A DNA stretch of 64,000 bases, from NCBI RefSeq assembly GCF_947487575.1, contig NZ_CANKXG010000006.1:186001-250000 (forward strand). The letters run 5' to 3'. A model generated the notes under the pieces. The model was not told the DNA's origin, did no database searches, and worked only from the letters and a program-made list of their open reading frames with translations. This DNA comes from an uncultured Algibacter sp. GTDB taxonomy: Bacteria > Bacteroidota > Bacteroidia > Flavobacteriales > Flavobacteriaceae. Positions within the stretch are counted from its first letter, which is position 1; each line of letters starts with the position of its first letter. A program made the translations under genes and the position numbers. Positions 43,473-51,524 of this stretch are shown piece by piece.

Positions 43473-45710
43473 TTATTTTATTCTATATCGTAATCCTGCA
43501 TAATACATACTTCCAAAAATGGGGCCATATACAAATGTAGAATCAAAATTCGCACCAAAAGGATCGTCTGCTCCTAAAATCGGGTTTGGTTGCCTCAAAT
43601 TGGTGATGTTTTCGCCTCCTAAATACACTTCAAATTTAGGAGAAAACACTTTGGTTATTTGTGTATTCAACGTTGCCACCGTTGGTGTGCGTTCAGGTAA
43701 TTGATACTGAGTAGGATTATTTGTTGTTGACGCGTAACGTTGATCGCTCAACCAATTAAAAGTTGCATCAAACTTCCAATGTGATTCATTCTCTTTCAAT
43801 TTAGTTTCATAGCCAACATTAGCAAATATCCTGTGTTTTGGTGTTAGTGGTCTTTCTAATCTTCCAGAATTATAATCGGTTTTTACATCGTAAAACTTAT
43901 ACGCTGTTCTTAAATCAAAACCTTCAAAAGCATTATAATTTAATTCCACTTGAAAACTATTAGCAAAACTTTTTCCTTCAAGATTATAGAAATTTATTTC
44001 CTGAGGATTTTCCCAATCCACAACCACTTGATTTGTAAAATCAGTTTTATAAAAATCAAAAGTAATATCTGCTTTTCTTCCAAAAAGATTAAAACCTTGT
44101 AAATATGAAAACCCATAATTCCAAGCAATTTCAGGTTCTAATCCATAAACAGACCCTCCATAATTTAAAATATTAATCTGCCTAGACGTTGAAAATAGTT
44201 GTTGATTTTCTGTAAATATATTAGCACTTCGCTTTCCTCTTCCAAAAGACGCTCTAAAAGCGGATTTAACCCATGGCGAATACCTAGCATGAACACGAGG
44301 TGTCACAAACGTTCCTAACAAATTATGATGATTTACTCGAATGCCTGCAGTAAGATTAAATAATTCTAAATTATCAAAACTATATTCAAAAAAAGCACCA
44401 ATAGAGTTTTCGGTTCTTTCATAATCAGTTGTATTAACTAATTCATCATAATGATCATAAGTATAACTTAATCCTGTTTTTATTTTATGACGAGAATCGC
44501 TTATAATTGAGTTGTAGATGGCATTCGCATATAAACTATTGTGTTTTATATCATACACATTCAAACCAAAATATGATTCTTGCTTATGACTACTAAACGC
44601 CGTTTGAACACCTATACTTTGCCATGGAATCTCCGGGTTTACATATCCAAATTTTGTAGAAATCTCGTAACGTCTGGTATCAATTTCACTTCCCCATTTA
44701 TTTGTAGTAAGTTTATCTGTTTCAGGATTAAAATCCAACTCACCTGTTTGTTTTTCATCATTTAAAAACTTCAAATTAATAAAACTTACAAAGCCTTTTT
44801 CAGTATCAATATATTGCCAACGGTTCATAAGATTAATTTGATTAAATAAAGGCATATCTAAAAAACCATCATCGTTTACATCATGTTCTTTATTATGCGT
44901 ATTACCATGAATATATAATCCAGTATACCATTTATCATTCACCTTGGCATTAATATGCGTATTAAGTTCTAAACGTTCACTTGTAGCACCATATAAATTC
45001 ACAAACAATTTATCATCTGTTGAAGGCTTTACTAACTCTGCGTTAATCTGCCCTGCAATACTTTCAAACCCATTAACAACACTTCCCGCTCCCTTGGTAA
45101 TCTGTATACTTTCCACCCAAGTACCTGGTATAAAACTTAACCCATAAGCTTGTGATGCGCCTCGTATTGATGGTATGTTTTCGGTAGCAATTAAAATATA
45201 TGGGCTTGTTAAACCTAACATTTTTATTTGGCGCGTTCCTGAAATAGCATCGGCAAAATTAACATCAATGGATGGGTTAGTTTCAAAGCTTTCAGACAAG
45301 TTACAGCAAGCCGCCTTTAACAACTCGTCGCTGCTTACATTTATAACATTAGTTGCTTTATAATATGATTTGGCTGTGGTTTGCTTTCTCGACTTTACAG
45401 TAACAGCATCTAAATTATCGGTTGAAACTAAGTAATGGTTTATTACTTTAGGCGCATTAATAATTAAGGTATCTGTTTTAAACCCCACATAACTAATTAC
45501 CAATTTAGTGTACTCAGGTTTATATGCGATTGTAAAATCGCCATCAATACTAGTTACAGTGCCCACTTTAGTATTTATCCAATATACATTAGCACCAGCT
45601 AAACCAATGTCTCGGTTTTCAATATTAGCTTCTAATATTTTTCCAGTGATTTTTTCTTGTGAAAAGAGAAAAACAGGAACTAACAGTAGTATGTATATTA
45701 TTTTTTTCAT
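43473..45710 (-). CDS. TonB-dependent outer-membrane receptor, metal-cluster associated
   Basis: 745 residues from MKKIIYILLLVPVFLFSQ (signal), chosen over an upstream in-frame start that overlaps the preceding gene. A carboxypeptidase-like domain (about 20-100, with GANVYWINTKVGTVTSIDGDF) is followed by the plug domain (SFETNPSIDVNFADAISG, IRGASQAYGLSFIPGTWVESI) and a 22-strand barrel ending GLRYRIK. It imports a ligand using TonB energy. The plug and the first domain hold AACC (after ELLKAACCNLSE), a rare cysteine pair. Placement beside HMA-MauE and HMA genes suggests a metal or metallophore ligand. Confidence 0.92.
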   Translation of the reverse strand: MKKIIYILLLVPVFLFSQEKITGKILEANIENRDIGLAGANVYWINTKVGTVTSIDGDFTIAYKPEYTKLVISYVGFKTDTLIINAPKVINHYLVSTDNLDAVTVKSRKQTTAKSYYKATNVINVSSDELLKAACCNLSESFETNPSIDVNFADAISGTRQIKMLGLTSPYILIATENIPSIRGASQAYGLSFIPGTWVESIQITKGAGSVVNGFESIAGQINAELVKPSTDDKLFVNLYGATSERLELNTHINAKVNDKWYTGLYIHGNTHNKEHDVNDDGFLDMPLFNQINLMNRWQYIDTEKGFVSFINLKFLNDEKQTGELDFNPETDKLTTNKWGSEIDTRRYEISTKFGYVNPEIPWQSIGVQTAFSSHKQESYFGLNVYDIKHNSLYANAIYNSIISDSRHKIKTGLSYTYDHYDELVNTTDYERTENSIGAFFEYSFDNLELFNLTAGIRVNHHNLLGTFVTPRVHARYSPWVKSAFRASFGRGKRSANIFTENQQLFSTSRQINILNYGGSVYGLEPEIAWNYGFSYLQGFNLFGRKADITFDFYKTDFTNQVVVDWENPQEINFYNLEGKSFANSFQVELNYNAFEGFDLRTAYKFYDVKTDYNSGRLERPLTPKHRIFANVGYETKLKENESHWKFDATFNWLSDQRYASTTNNPTQYQLPERTPTVATLNTQITKVFSPKFEVYLGGENITNLRQPNPILGADDPFGANFDSTFVYGPIFGSMYYAGLRYRIK

Positions 45711-45711
45711 T

Positions 45712-46434
45712 TTAACTGTAAGATTTAATAAGCATTGTAATTGCCATAACAATCATGATGCTGTTTTCAATAAATGTTGCTTTAGTCATTGGGAGTTTTA
45801 GTGCGGTTCCTAAGCACGCACATTGTATAGTCTTTTTATCAAGCAACGTTTTAGCGACTCCAATAGTGGTAATTCCTAAAACAAATAAGGTTATAACTAA
45901 TGTTATTGAAATCTCAAAGCGCATTAAAAACATAAGACCTAGAGCAACCTCAACAAATGGATATACCCAACCATAAGCTGGAATTACTTTGGCTAATGGG
46001 TCATACATTTTAAACGACTCTGGAAAACCTTTTAAATCTAAAAGTTTAAAAAAGCTAAAAACAATATAAAATAAGCCCATAAAATCGAGCATAAACCCAT
46101 CGGATTTCCAAGGGTTATAATTAAGTAAAACTGAAGCTACTATAATATAACCAAATATTAAAAAAAGAGGAAATAGCTGTTGTAAATCACTTTTCTCTTG
46201 ACTGATAATTTCTGTAGTTGCATTGAATATATTCTTTTCTGAAATACTGTATTTATCAGAAAGTGCACTTTGTAATTTTTCGGTTGAAATATGACTTAAC
46301 ATTTCAACAATAACCTCAGATGTTTCTAGATTTACTGAAGCATTTCCAACTTCTGGAAGCGCATTAAGTTTATCTTCCACAGAAGTTCTGCATCCATTAC
46401 AAGTCATACCTGTAACTGTATATGTATGTTTCAT
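45712..46434 (-). CDS. HMA domain fused to MauE/DoxX-type membrane protein
   Basis: 240 residues. An N-terminal HMA domain (1-68) with TCNGC (11-15) joins a four-helix membrane part (about 84-105, 114-134, 150-172, 174-198, with a last helix at 215-237). The membrane part has the DFMGLFYIVFSFFKLLDLKGF motif and a CACLG pair (QCACLGTALKLP) of the MauE/DoxX redox family. MauE-like proteins help form disulfides or deliver reducing power. Fusion to HMA suggests metal-linked redox work, for example copper loading. It lies one base upstream of the TonB receptor start. Confidence 0.82.
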   Translation of the reverse strand: MKHTYTVTGMTCNGCRTSVEDKLNALPEVGNASVNLETSEVIVEMLSHISTEKLQSALSDKYSISEKNIFNATTEIISQEKSDLQQLFPLFLIFGYIIVASVLLNYNPWKSDGFMLDFMGLFYIVFSFFKLLDLKGFPESFKMYDPLAKVIPAYGWVYPFVEVALGLMFLMRFEISITLVITLFVLGITTIGVAKTLLDKKTIQCACLGTALKLPMTKATFIENSIMIVMAITMLIKSYS

Positions 46435-46520
46435 GATGTTTTTGATTTATTATTTTTTGAATGAATTCCTTAAACAGAAATAGATTCTGAAACAAGTTCA
46501 GAATCACAAAAAACTAAAAA

Positions 46521-46922
46521 TCAAATTAGGAAAACTTGGTCTAAAACTTGTATATCGGCAACCAAATTAGGTGGCGAATAATCTTTATGAGGAATGGTTT
46601 GTTTTGGTAAGCTTTCAAAACCATTGATATATGAATAAACAAATGCTGTGATAAATTGTTGTTGTTCAAAATCTAACTCTTCAAAGAAGGACACTTTTAA
46701 TTCATCTTGACCTTTAATAACATCTATTTCATCTTTACAACAACTTTTCTTTTGAAGAATTTCTAGTGCTTCCATTCCACATTTTTCTGCTTCAGAAAAA
46801 ACAGAAACATCAACTAAAACATCGCCACAATAATGTTTTTCAATAGTAAATGATACCGTTGAAAATAATACAATTATCGCAAGACTTATTGAAAACGTTT
46901 TATGTAATAGTTGTTTTAACAC
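46521..46922 (-). CDS. HYC_CC_PP family protein (second copy)
   Basis: 133 residues starting at GTG (MLKQLLHKTFSISLAIIVLFSTVSF). Family motifs are present: KHYCGD (about 29-34), SCCKD (about 60-64) and SPPNLV near the C-terminus. It is a divergent paralogue of the protein at 13889-14302 and, like it, heads a metal-handling cluster (here HMA-MauE, TonB receptor, HMA). No ATG lies close upstream, so GTG is accepted. Function unknown; probably exported. Confidence 0.8.
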   Translation of the reverse strand: MLKQLLHKTFSISLAIIVLFSTVSFTIEKHYCGDVLVDVSVFSEAEKCGMEALEILQKKSCCKDEIDVIKGQDELKVSFFEELDFEQQQFITAFVYSYINGFESLPKQTIPHKDYSPPNLVADIQVLDQVFLI

Positions 46923-46979
46923 GCTGTAAAAATAAGAAAATTTAAAATTACCTTTCCAACTTTACAAAATGATTAACAC

Positions 46980-47408
46980 TTAGTTTCTGAGTTTATTGTA
47001 GTAAAATGCAGGTAAAAGAAGAATTAAAATTACAGGTTGAATTAAAAATCTACGCATATTAAAAAACAAATAATAATCTTCTTGTCTAGGATTAATTACA
47101 AAACACATATAGATTATCATAAAGGCAAAAAAAGCAACTGTATAGATAATACTGGAGAATTTAATCATACTCCTGTCTTTAAAAACCACATACAAAATAG
47201 CCAATGAAATAAGCGTATTTAAAACATAGCGTAAAGCTGTAAAACAAACCAACTTAGCCACTTCTCGTCTCGGGCTATCTATATATAGATAATCATTTTG
47301 AAAAAAAGTTAAATAAGGGTCATAAAACAAAACATCTTCATAATATCTAATCAAAATCAACATCAAGACTAAAACAAAAAGCAGTAAATATTTAACAGTT
47401 TTATGCAT
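46980..47408 (-). CDS. Exosortase F system-associated membrane protein
   Basis: 142 residues with four predicted helices (about 6-22, 52-75, 82-102, 115-135). The YEDVLFYDPYLTFFQNDYL stretch and RPREEDYYLF-like segment (NPRQEDYYLFFNMRRF) are typical of the small protein found next to XrtF in Flavobacteriia. Its job is unknown, perhaps as a partner or scaffold for the sorting enzyme. It overlaps the xrtF stop by 8 bases, so translation is coupled. Confidence 0.85.
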   Translation of the reverse strand: MHKTVKYLLLFVLVLMLILIRYYEDVLFYDPYLTFFQNDYLYIDSPRREVAKLVCFTALRYVLNTLISLAILYVVFKDRSMIKFSSIIYTVAFFAFMIIYMCFVINPRQEDYYLFFNMRRFLIQPVILILLLPAFYYNKLRN

Positions 47409-47952
47409 GATTCTTGTTTAATTTCGAAAATCGATTCACCCAAAAAATCCATAGTAAAAATACAACCCCATAAATTATTCCAGGAAAAATTACAGTATGT
47501 AAAACTTCTTCATAATCAGGATAATGATACAAACCCATTGTCAATAACACAATGCGTATTAAGTTAATAGAATAAATTAAAACGCTACCTGAGAGTATGA
47601 AAAAAAAAGTTGTTTTTAGTTTACCAGAAAAAGCAACTATAAAAGATAAAAACAGAATAATAACACTAATACCGTTACACCCTTCAATAACGCGAGCTAA
47701 ATACTTACCGTTAACAATAAGTTTCATTGAAGGCTCATCTGGATGCGGTAAAACTTGGGTTTTATACCCCAAAGTATTTAATAAAGCTTCACTTTGTTTA
47801 GCAACCAAATGCGTTAAATAATCTGGATAAAATTTAGAGCCATCGGAAAATTGTAAATAAAATTTATAACTAAAAGACAAGACTGCATACACCAATAAAA
47901 ATGTAAGGATGAATTTTATTACCGACTTGTATTTTATAAAAAGCACTTTCAA
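47401..47952 (-). CDS. xrtF: Exosortase family protein XrtF
   Basis: 183 residues, about five helices. Exosortases cut and possibly re-attach exported proteins bearing a C-terminal sorting signal. The catalytic triad is visible: Cys92 in RVIEGCNGISV, Arg133 in NLIRIVLL and His152 in VLHTVIFPG. Its length is typical for XrtF of Flavobacteriia. No substrate with a matching C-terminal signal is recognised in this window. It is divergent from the GAF protein gene at 48020, and its partner gene overlaps its end. Confidence 0.92.
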   Translation of the reverse strand: MKVLFIKYKSVIKFILTFLLVYAVLSFSYKFYLQFSDGSKFYPDYLTHLVAKQSEALLNTLGYKTQVLPHPDEPSMKLIVNGKYLARVIEGCNGISVIILFLSFIVAFSGKLKTTFFFILSGSVLIYSINLIRIVLLTMGLYHYPDYEEVLHTVIFPGIIYGVVFLLWIFWVNRFSKLNKNHA

Positions 47953-48019
47953 AAAAATATTTAAACAAAATATCTAAATTACACCTTTTTAAATACTTTT
48001 ACCAAAACTTTTCGACGTT

Positions 48020-48478
48020 ATGAATTTTGAACAGCTTAAACCGCAAATAGAATCTATTGTTTCTGAAACAAACAGAACTGTTGACGAGCGTCTTTTAAGT
48101 ATTTGTCAATTACTTGAAACCCATATTGAGTATTACAATTGGGTTGGTTTTTATTTTAGAAACGGAAATAAAGAAGAATTACATTTAGGGCCTTATGTTG
48201 GCGAACCTACAGACCATACAGTAATTCCATTTGGAAAAGGTATTTGCGGGCAAGTGGCCGTTAGCAACGAAAACTTTGTAGTGCCAGATGTAGCAGCCCA
48301 AGATAATTATATAGCCTGTAGCATTACTGTTAAAGCTGAAATTGTAGTGCCTGTTTTTGTTAATGGTGAGAACATTGGACAGATAGATATAGACTCCAAT
48401 ACTCCTGACCCATTTACTGAAGCCGATGAACGTTTTTTAGAGTTTATTTGTGCTAAAGTTGCAGGAATATTTTCTTAA
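48020..48478 (+). CDS. GAF-domain protein, free methionine-R-sulfoxide reductase type
   Basis: 152 residues made of one GAF domain (about 10-150). The sequence YYNWVGFYFRNGN...LGPYVGE, GKGICGQVAVSN, DVAAQDNYIACS and EIVVPVFVNGENIGQIDIDS is close to fRMsr (YebR). Enzymes of this type use three cysteines. Two are present (Cys in GICG and in YIAC, the latter the catalytic one), but the one in the KIAC position of E. coli is replaced (VGEPTDHTV). It may still reduce free Met-R-sulfoxide with a different resolving route. Start at the ATG with GAF homology. It is monocistronic. Confidence 0.85.
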   Translation: MNFEQLKPQIESIVSETNRTVDERLLSICQLLETHIEYYNWVGFYFRNGNKEELHLGPYVGEPTDHTVIPFGKGICGQVAVSNENFVVPDVAAQDNYIACSITVKAEIVVPVFVNGENIGQIDIDSNTPDPFTEADERFLEFICAKVAGIFS

Positions 48479-48487
48479 AAACTCCAA

Positions 48488-48520
48488 AGACCTGTCAGGT
48501 TTCAAAAACCTTACAGGTCT
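48488..48520. repeat. Imperfect palindrome of about 33 bases after the GAF gene
   Basis: AGACCTGT-C-AGGTTT pairs with AAACCT-T-ACAGGTCT around a 3-base loop, one mismatch in the stem. It starts 10 bases after the GAF gene stop. There is no T-tract, so it is a poor terminator. It may be a dispersed palindromic element, or a 3' stabiliser. Confidence 0.5.
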
Positions 48521-48611
48521 GAAAACAGCACATTGTTAACAACTCAATCTTTTCGTTAAAAAAACACCTTTTTTTTGAGAATTCCGAAGCTTATTTTTTA
48601 AAAGGAATAAC

Positions 48612-48619
48612 TACTTTTG
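48612..48619 (+). promoter_or_regulatory. -7 box for purH
   Basis: TACTTTTG matches TAnnTTTG, 56 bases before the purH ATG. A TTG lies upstream but too far. There is no obvious PurR site or purine riboswitch in the leader. Confidence 0.5.
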
Positions 48620-48675
48620 CAATTATTAAAAGCTTAAGCTAAACGTATTTATATTTCTTTAAAGAACACAACAAA

Positions 48676-50208
48676 ATGAGCAACGAAAAAACTATCAAAT
48701 CAGCATTAATATCTGTTTTTAGCAAAGACGGTTTAGAACCTATTGTTAAAGAACTTGATAAACAAGGTGTAACTATTTATTCTACTGGTGGTACAGAAAA
48801 ATTTATTAACGATTTAGGAGTTAACGTTGTTCCTGTTGAAGATGTAACTAGCTACCCTTCTATTCTTGGTGGACGTGTTAAAACATTACACCCTAAAGTA
48901 TTTGGAGGGATTTTAAACAGACAGAACCACGATGGTGATGTTGCTGAATTAGCTGAATACGAAATCCCACAAATTGATGTGGTAATTGTAGATTTATATC
49001 CCTTTGAAAAAACGGTGGCTTCTGGAGCTTCTAATCAAGATATTATTGAAAAAATTGATATAGGTGGTATTTCTTTAATTAGAGCTGCTGCTAAAAATTA
49101 TGCAGATGTTATTTGTGTTTCTTCTGTTGATGACTATGCTGAGTTTTTAGGATTAATTTCTGAAAACAACGGTGTTATTTCCGAAGAAAACAGAAGACGT
49201 TTTGCTGGTAAAGCTTTTAATGTATCATCTCATTATGATACTGCTATTTTTAACTACTTCAATCAAAATAATGATGAAACCGTTTTAAAACTTAGTGAAA
49301 CTAACGGAAAGACATTACGTTACGGCGAAAACCCACACCAAAAAGGATTTTTCTTTGGAGATTTTGATGAACTGTTCACGAAACTTCATGGTAAGGAATT
49401 GAGCTACAACAACCTTTTAGATGTTGATGCAGCGGTTAATTTAATGTTAGAATTTAAAAACGATGCACCAACCTTTGCTGTTTTAAAACACAACAACGCT
49501 TGTGGTTTAGCACAACGTGATACGCTACACCAAGCTTATGTAGATGCTTTAGCTGGCGACCCTGTTTCGGCTTTTGGTGGTGTTTTAATTAGTAATAAAG
49601 AAATTGATTTAGCAACTGCTGAAGAGATTCATAAGTTATTCTGTGAGGTAGTAATTGCACCTTCTTTTTCTGCAGAAGCATTAGCCATTTTAAAAGGAAA
49701 GAAAAACAGAATTCTATTAGTGATTCATGATATTGAGATGCCAAAAACAAATGTAAGAAGTTGTTTAAATGGTGTTTTGGTTCAGGATAGAAATAATATA
49801 ACTGATACAGCTGAAGTTTTAAAAAACGTAACAAAATTAACACCTACTCAAGCACAGATTGATGATTTAATTTTTGCTTCTAAGATTTGCAAACACACAA
49901 AATCTAACACGATTGTTTTAGCTAAAAACAAGCAATTATGTGCTAGTGGAACTGGACAAACAAGTCGTGTAGATGCTTTAGAGCAAGCGATACATAAGGC
50001 TACAAATTTCAAATTTGATTTGAATGGTGCTGTTATGGCGAGTGATGCCTTTTTCCCGTTCCCTGATTGTGTTGAGATTGCTAATAATGCAGGTATTTCT
50101 GCTGTGATTCAACCAGGTGGCTCTATAAAAGACCAGTTAAGTATTGATTATTGCAATGCTAATGATGTTGCTATGGTTATGACTGGTACGCGTCATTTTA
50201 AGCATTAA
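48676..50208 (+). CDS. purH: Bifunctional AICAR formyltransferase / IMP cyclohydrolase PurH
   Basis: 510 residues, full length. It carries out the last two steps of purine synthesis: formyl transfer to AICAR and ring closure to IMP. The N-terminal cyclohydrolase (about 1-195) has ISVFSKDGLEPIVKELDKQGVTIYSTGGT and GGRVKTLHPKVFGGIL. The formyltransferase (about 196-510) has LRYGENPHQKG and the active KH pair in VLKHNNACG, and ends VMTGTRHFKH. It is transcribed alone from its own promoter. A dispersed repeat lies 64 bases downstream. Confidence 0.97.
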   Translation: MSNEKTIKSALISVFSKDGLEPIVKELDKQGVTIYSTGGTEKFINDLGVNVVPVEDVTSYPSILGGRVKTLHPKVFGGILNRQNHDGDVAELAEYEIPQIDVVIVDLYPFEKTVASGASNQDIIEKIDIGGISLIRAAAKNYADVICVSSVDDYAEFLGLISENNGVISEENRRRFAGKAFNVSSHYDTAIFNYFNQNNDETVLKLSETNGKTLRYGENPHQKGFFFGDFDELFTKLHGKELSYNNLLDVDAAVNLMLEFKNDAPTFAVLKHNNACGLAQRDTLHQAYVDALAGDPVSAFGGVLISNKEIDLATAEEIHKLFCEVVIAPSFSAEALAILKGKKNRILLVIHDIEMPKTNVRSCLNGVLVQDRNNITDTAEVLKNVTKLTPTQAQIDDLIFASKICKHTKSNTIVLAKNKQLCASGTGQTSRVDALEQAIHKATNFKFDLNGAVMASDAFFPFPDCVEIANNAGISAVIQPGGSIKDQLSIDYCNANDVAMVMTGTRHFKH

Positions 50209-50272
50209 TGCAAGTATTGTTGCTGGGTTGCCTGCTATAATTTTGATGGTGTTTAGATTTTAACGGATAGGC

Positions 50273-50317
50273 GCGTTAGGGATCACAGAGAAAAGCCCGA
50301 CCCTTGTGGTAACGCCC
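50273..50317 (+). repeat. Dispersed GCGTTAGGGAT...GTAACGCCC repeat, copy 2
   Basis: The element starts GCGTTAGGGATC and ends AAAGCCCGACCCTTGTGG followed by TAACGCCC, 45 bases. The right half (AAGCCCGACCCTTGTGGTAA) is identical to that of copy 3. Ends GCGTTA/TAACGC are complementary. It sits in the 273-base gap between purH and mreB. The rest of that gap is AT-rich, with a weak -7-like site (TATATTTA) at about 50413-50420 ahead of mreB. Confidence 0.78.
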
Positions 50318-50481
50318 AAAAAATTAATCTTTTTTTGATAGTCTGAAAACCGATTAATTGCGTATAAGTTAAAGGCACAATATTTTAATGCGAATTTGAC
50401 CCCCTTAAAAGTCATATATTTATTAACTTTTATTACATTTACGGGATTCGTTTTTAAACCACTTTAAATTTTTAATTACAC

Positions 50482-51510
50482 ATGGGATTTTTTGATTTCT
50501 TAACAGAAGAAATTGCAATAGATTTAGGTACTGCAAATACGCTTATAATTCATAACGATAAGGTTGTGGTTGATGCGCCTTCTATAGTTGCTCGTGACCG
50601 TATTTCTGGCAAAATTATTGCCGTAGGACAAGAAGCAAGCTTAATGCAAGGTAAAACTCATGAAAATATTAAGACCATCCGACCTCTCAAAGATGGTGTT
50701 ATTGCAGATTTTGATGCTTCGGAACAAATGATTAGTATGTTTATTAAAAACATACCGGCTTTGAAAAAGAAGTTTTTTACACCTGCATTGCGTATGGTAA
50801 TTTGTATTCCTTCTGGGATTACAGAAGTGGAGATGCGTGCGGTTAAAGAGAGTGCAGAACGTGTGAATGGAAAAGAAGTGTATTTGATACATGAACCAAT
50901 GGCTGCAGCTATTGGTATTGGAGTGGATATCATGCAACCGAAAGGAAATATGGTGGTGGATATAGGTGGCGGTACTACCGAAATTGCCGTTATTGCTTTA
51001 GGTGGAATTGTTTGTGACAAATCGGTTAAAATTGCCGGTGATGTCTTCACCAACGATATAGTTTATTACATGCGTACGCAACACAATTTATATGTTGGAG
51101 AACGTACAGCTGAAAAAATAAAAATACAAATTGGCGCTGCTACTGAAGATTTAGAGTTACCACCAGAAGACATGAGCGTTCAAGGACGTGATTTATTAAC
51201 TGGTAAGCCTAAGCAGGTTTCTATTTCTTATAGAGAAATTGCTAAGGCGCTTGATAAATCTATTTTACGTATTGAAGACGCGGTTATGGAAACCTTATCT
51301 CAAACGCCTCCAGAATTGGCTGCCGATATTTACAATACTGGTATTTATTTAGCTGGTGGTGGTTCTATGTTACGTGGTTTAGATAAACGCTTGTCACAAA
51401 AAACAGATTTACCTGTTTACATTGCAGAAGACCCATTACGTGCAGTAGTTAGAGGTACAGGTATTACACTTAAAAATTTACCTAAATATAAAAGTGTTTT
51501 GATAAAATAG
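50482..51510 (+). CDS. mreB: Rod-shape determining protein MreB
   Basis: 342 residues. Actin-like filament that steers side-wall synthesis. Nucleotide-binding motifs are standard: EEIAIDLGTANTLI (phosphate 1), VVDIGGGTTEIAVI (phosphate 2), and GIYLAGGGSMLRGLD (adenosine). The N-terminus MGFFDFL forms the amphipathic membrane anchor. It begins the mreB-mreC-mreD-mrdA-rodA operon, 15 bases before mreC. Length and order are normal. The upstream region holds a dispersed repeat and a weak promoter-like site. Confidence 0.98.
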   Translation: MGFFDFLTEEIAIDLGTANTLIIHNDKVVVDAPSIVARDRISGKIIAVGQEASLMQGKTHENIKTIRPLKDGVIADFDASEQMISMFIKNIPALKKKFFTPALRMVICIPSGITEVEMRAVKESAERVNGKEVYLIHEPMAAAIGIGVDIMQPKGNMVVDIGGGTTEIAVIALGGIVCDKSVKIAGDVFTNDIVYYMRTQHNLYVGERTAEKIKIQIGAATEDLELPPEDMSVQGRDLLTGKPKQVSISYREIAKALDKSILRIEDAVMETLSQTPPELAADIYNTGIYLAGGGSMLRGLDKRLSQKTDLPVYIAEDPLRAVVRGTGITLKNLPKYKSVLIK

Positions 51511-51524
51511 AGACCCTATAAATC

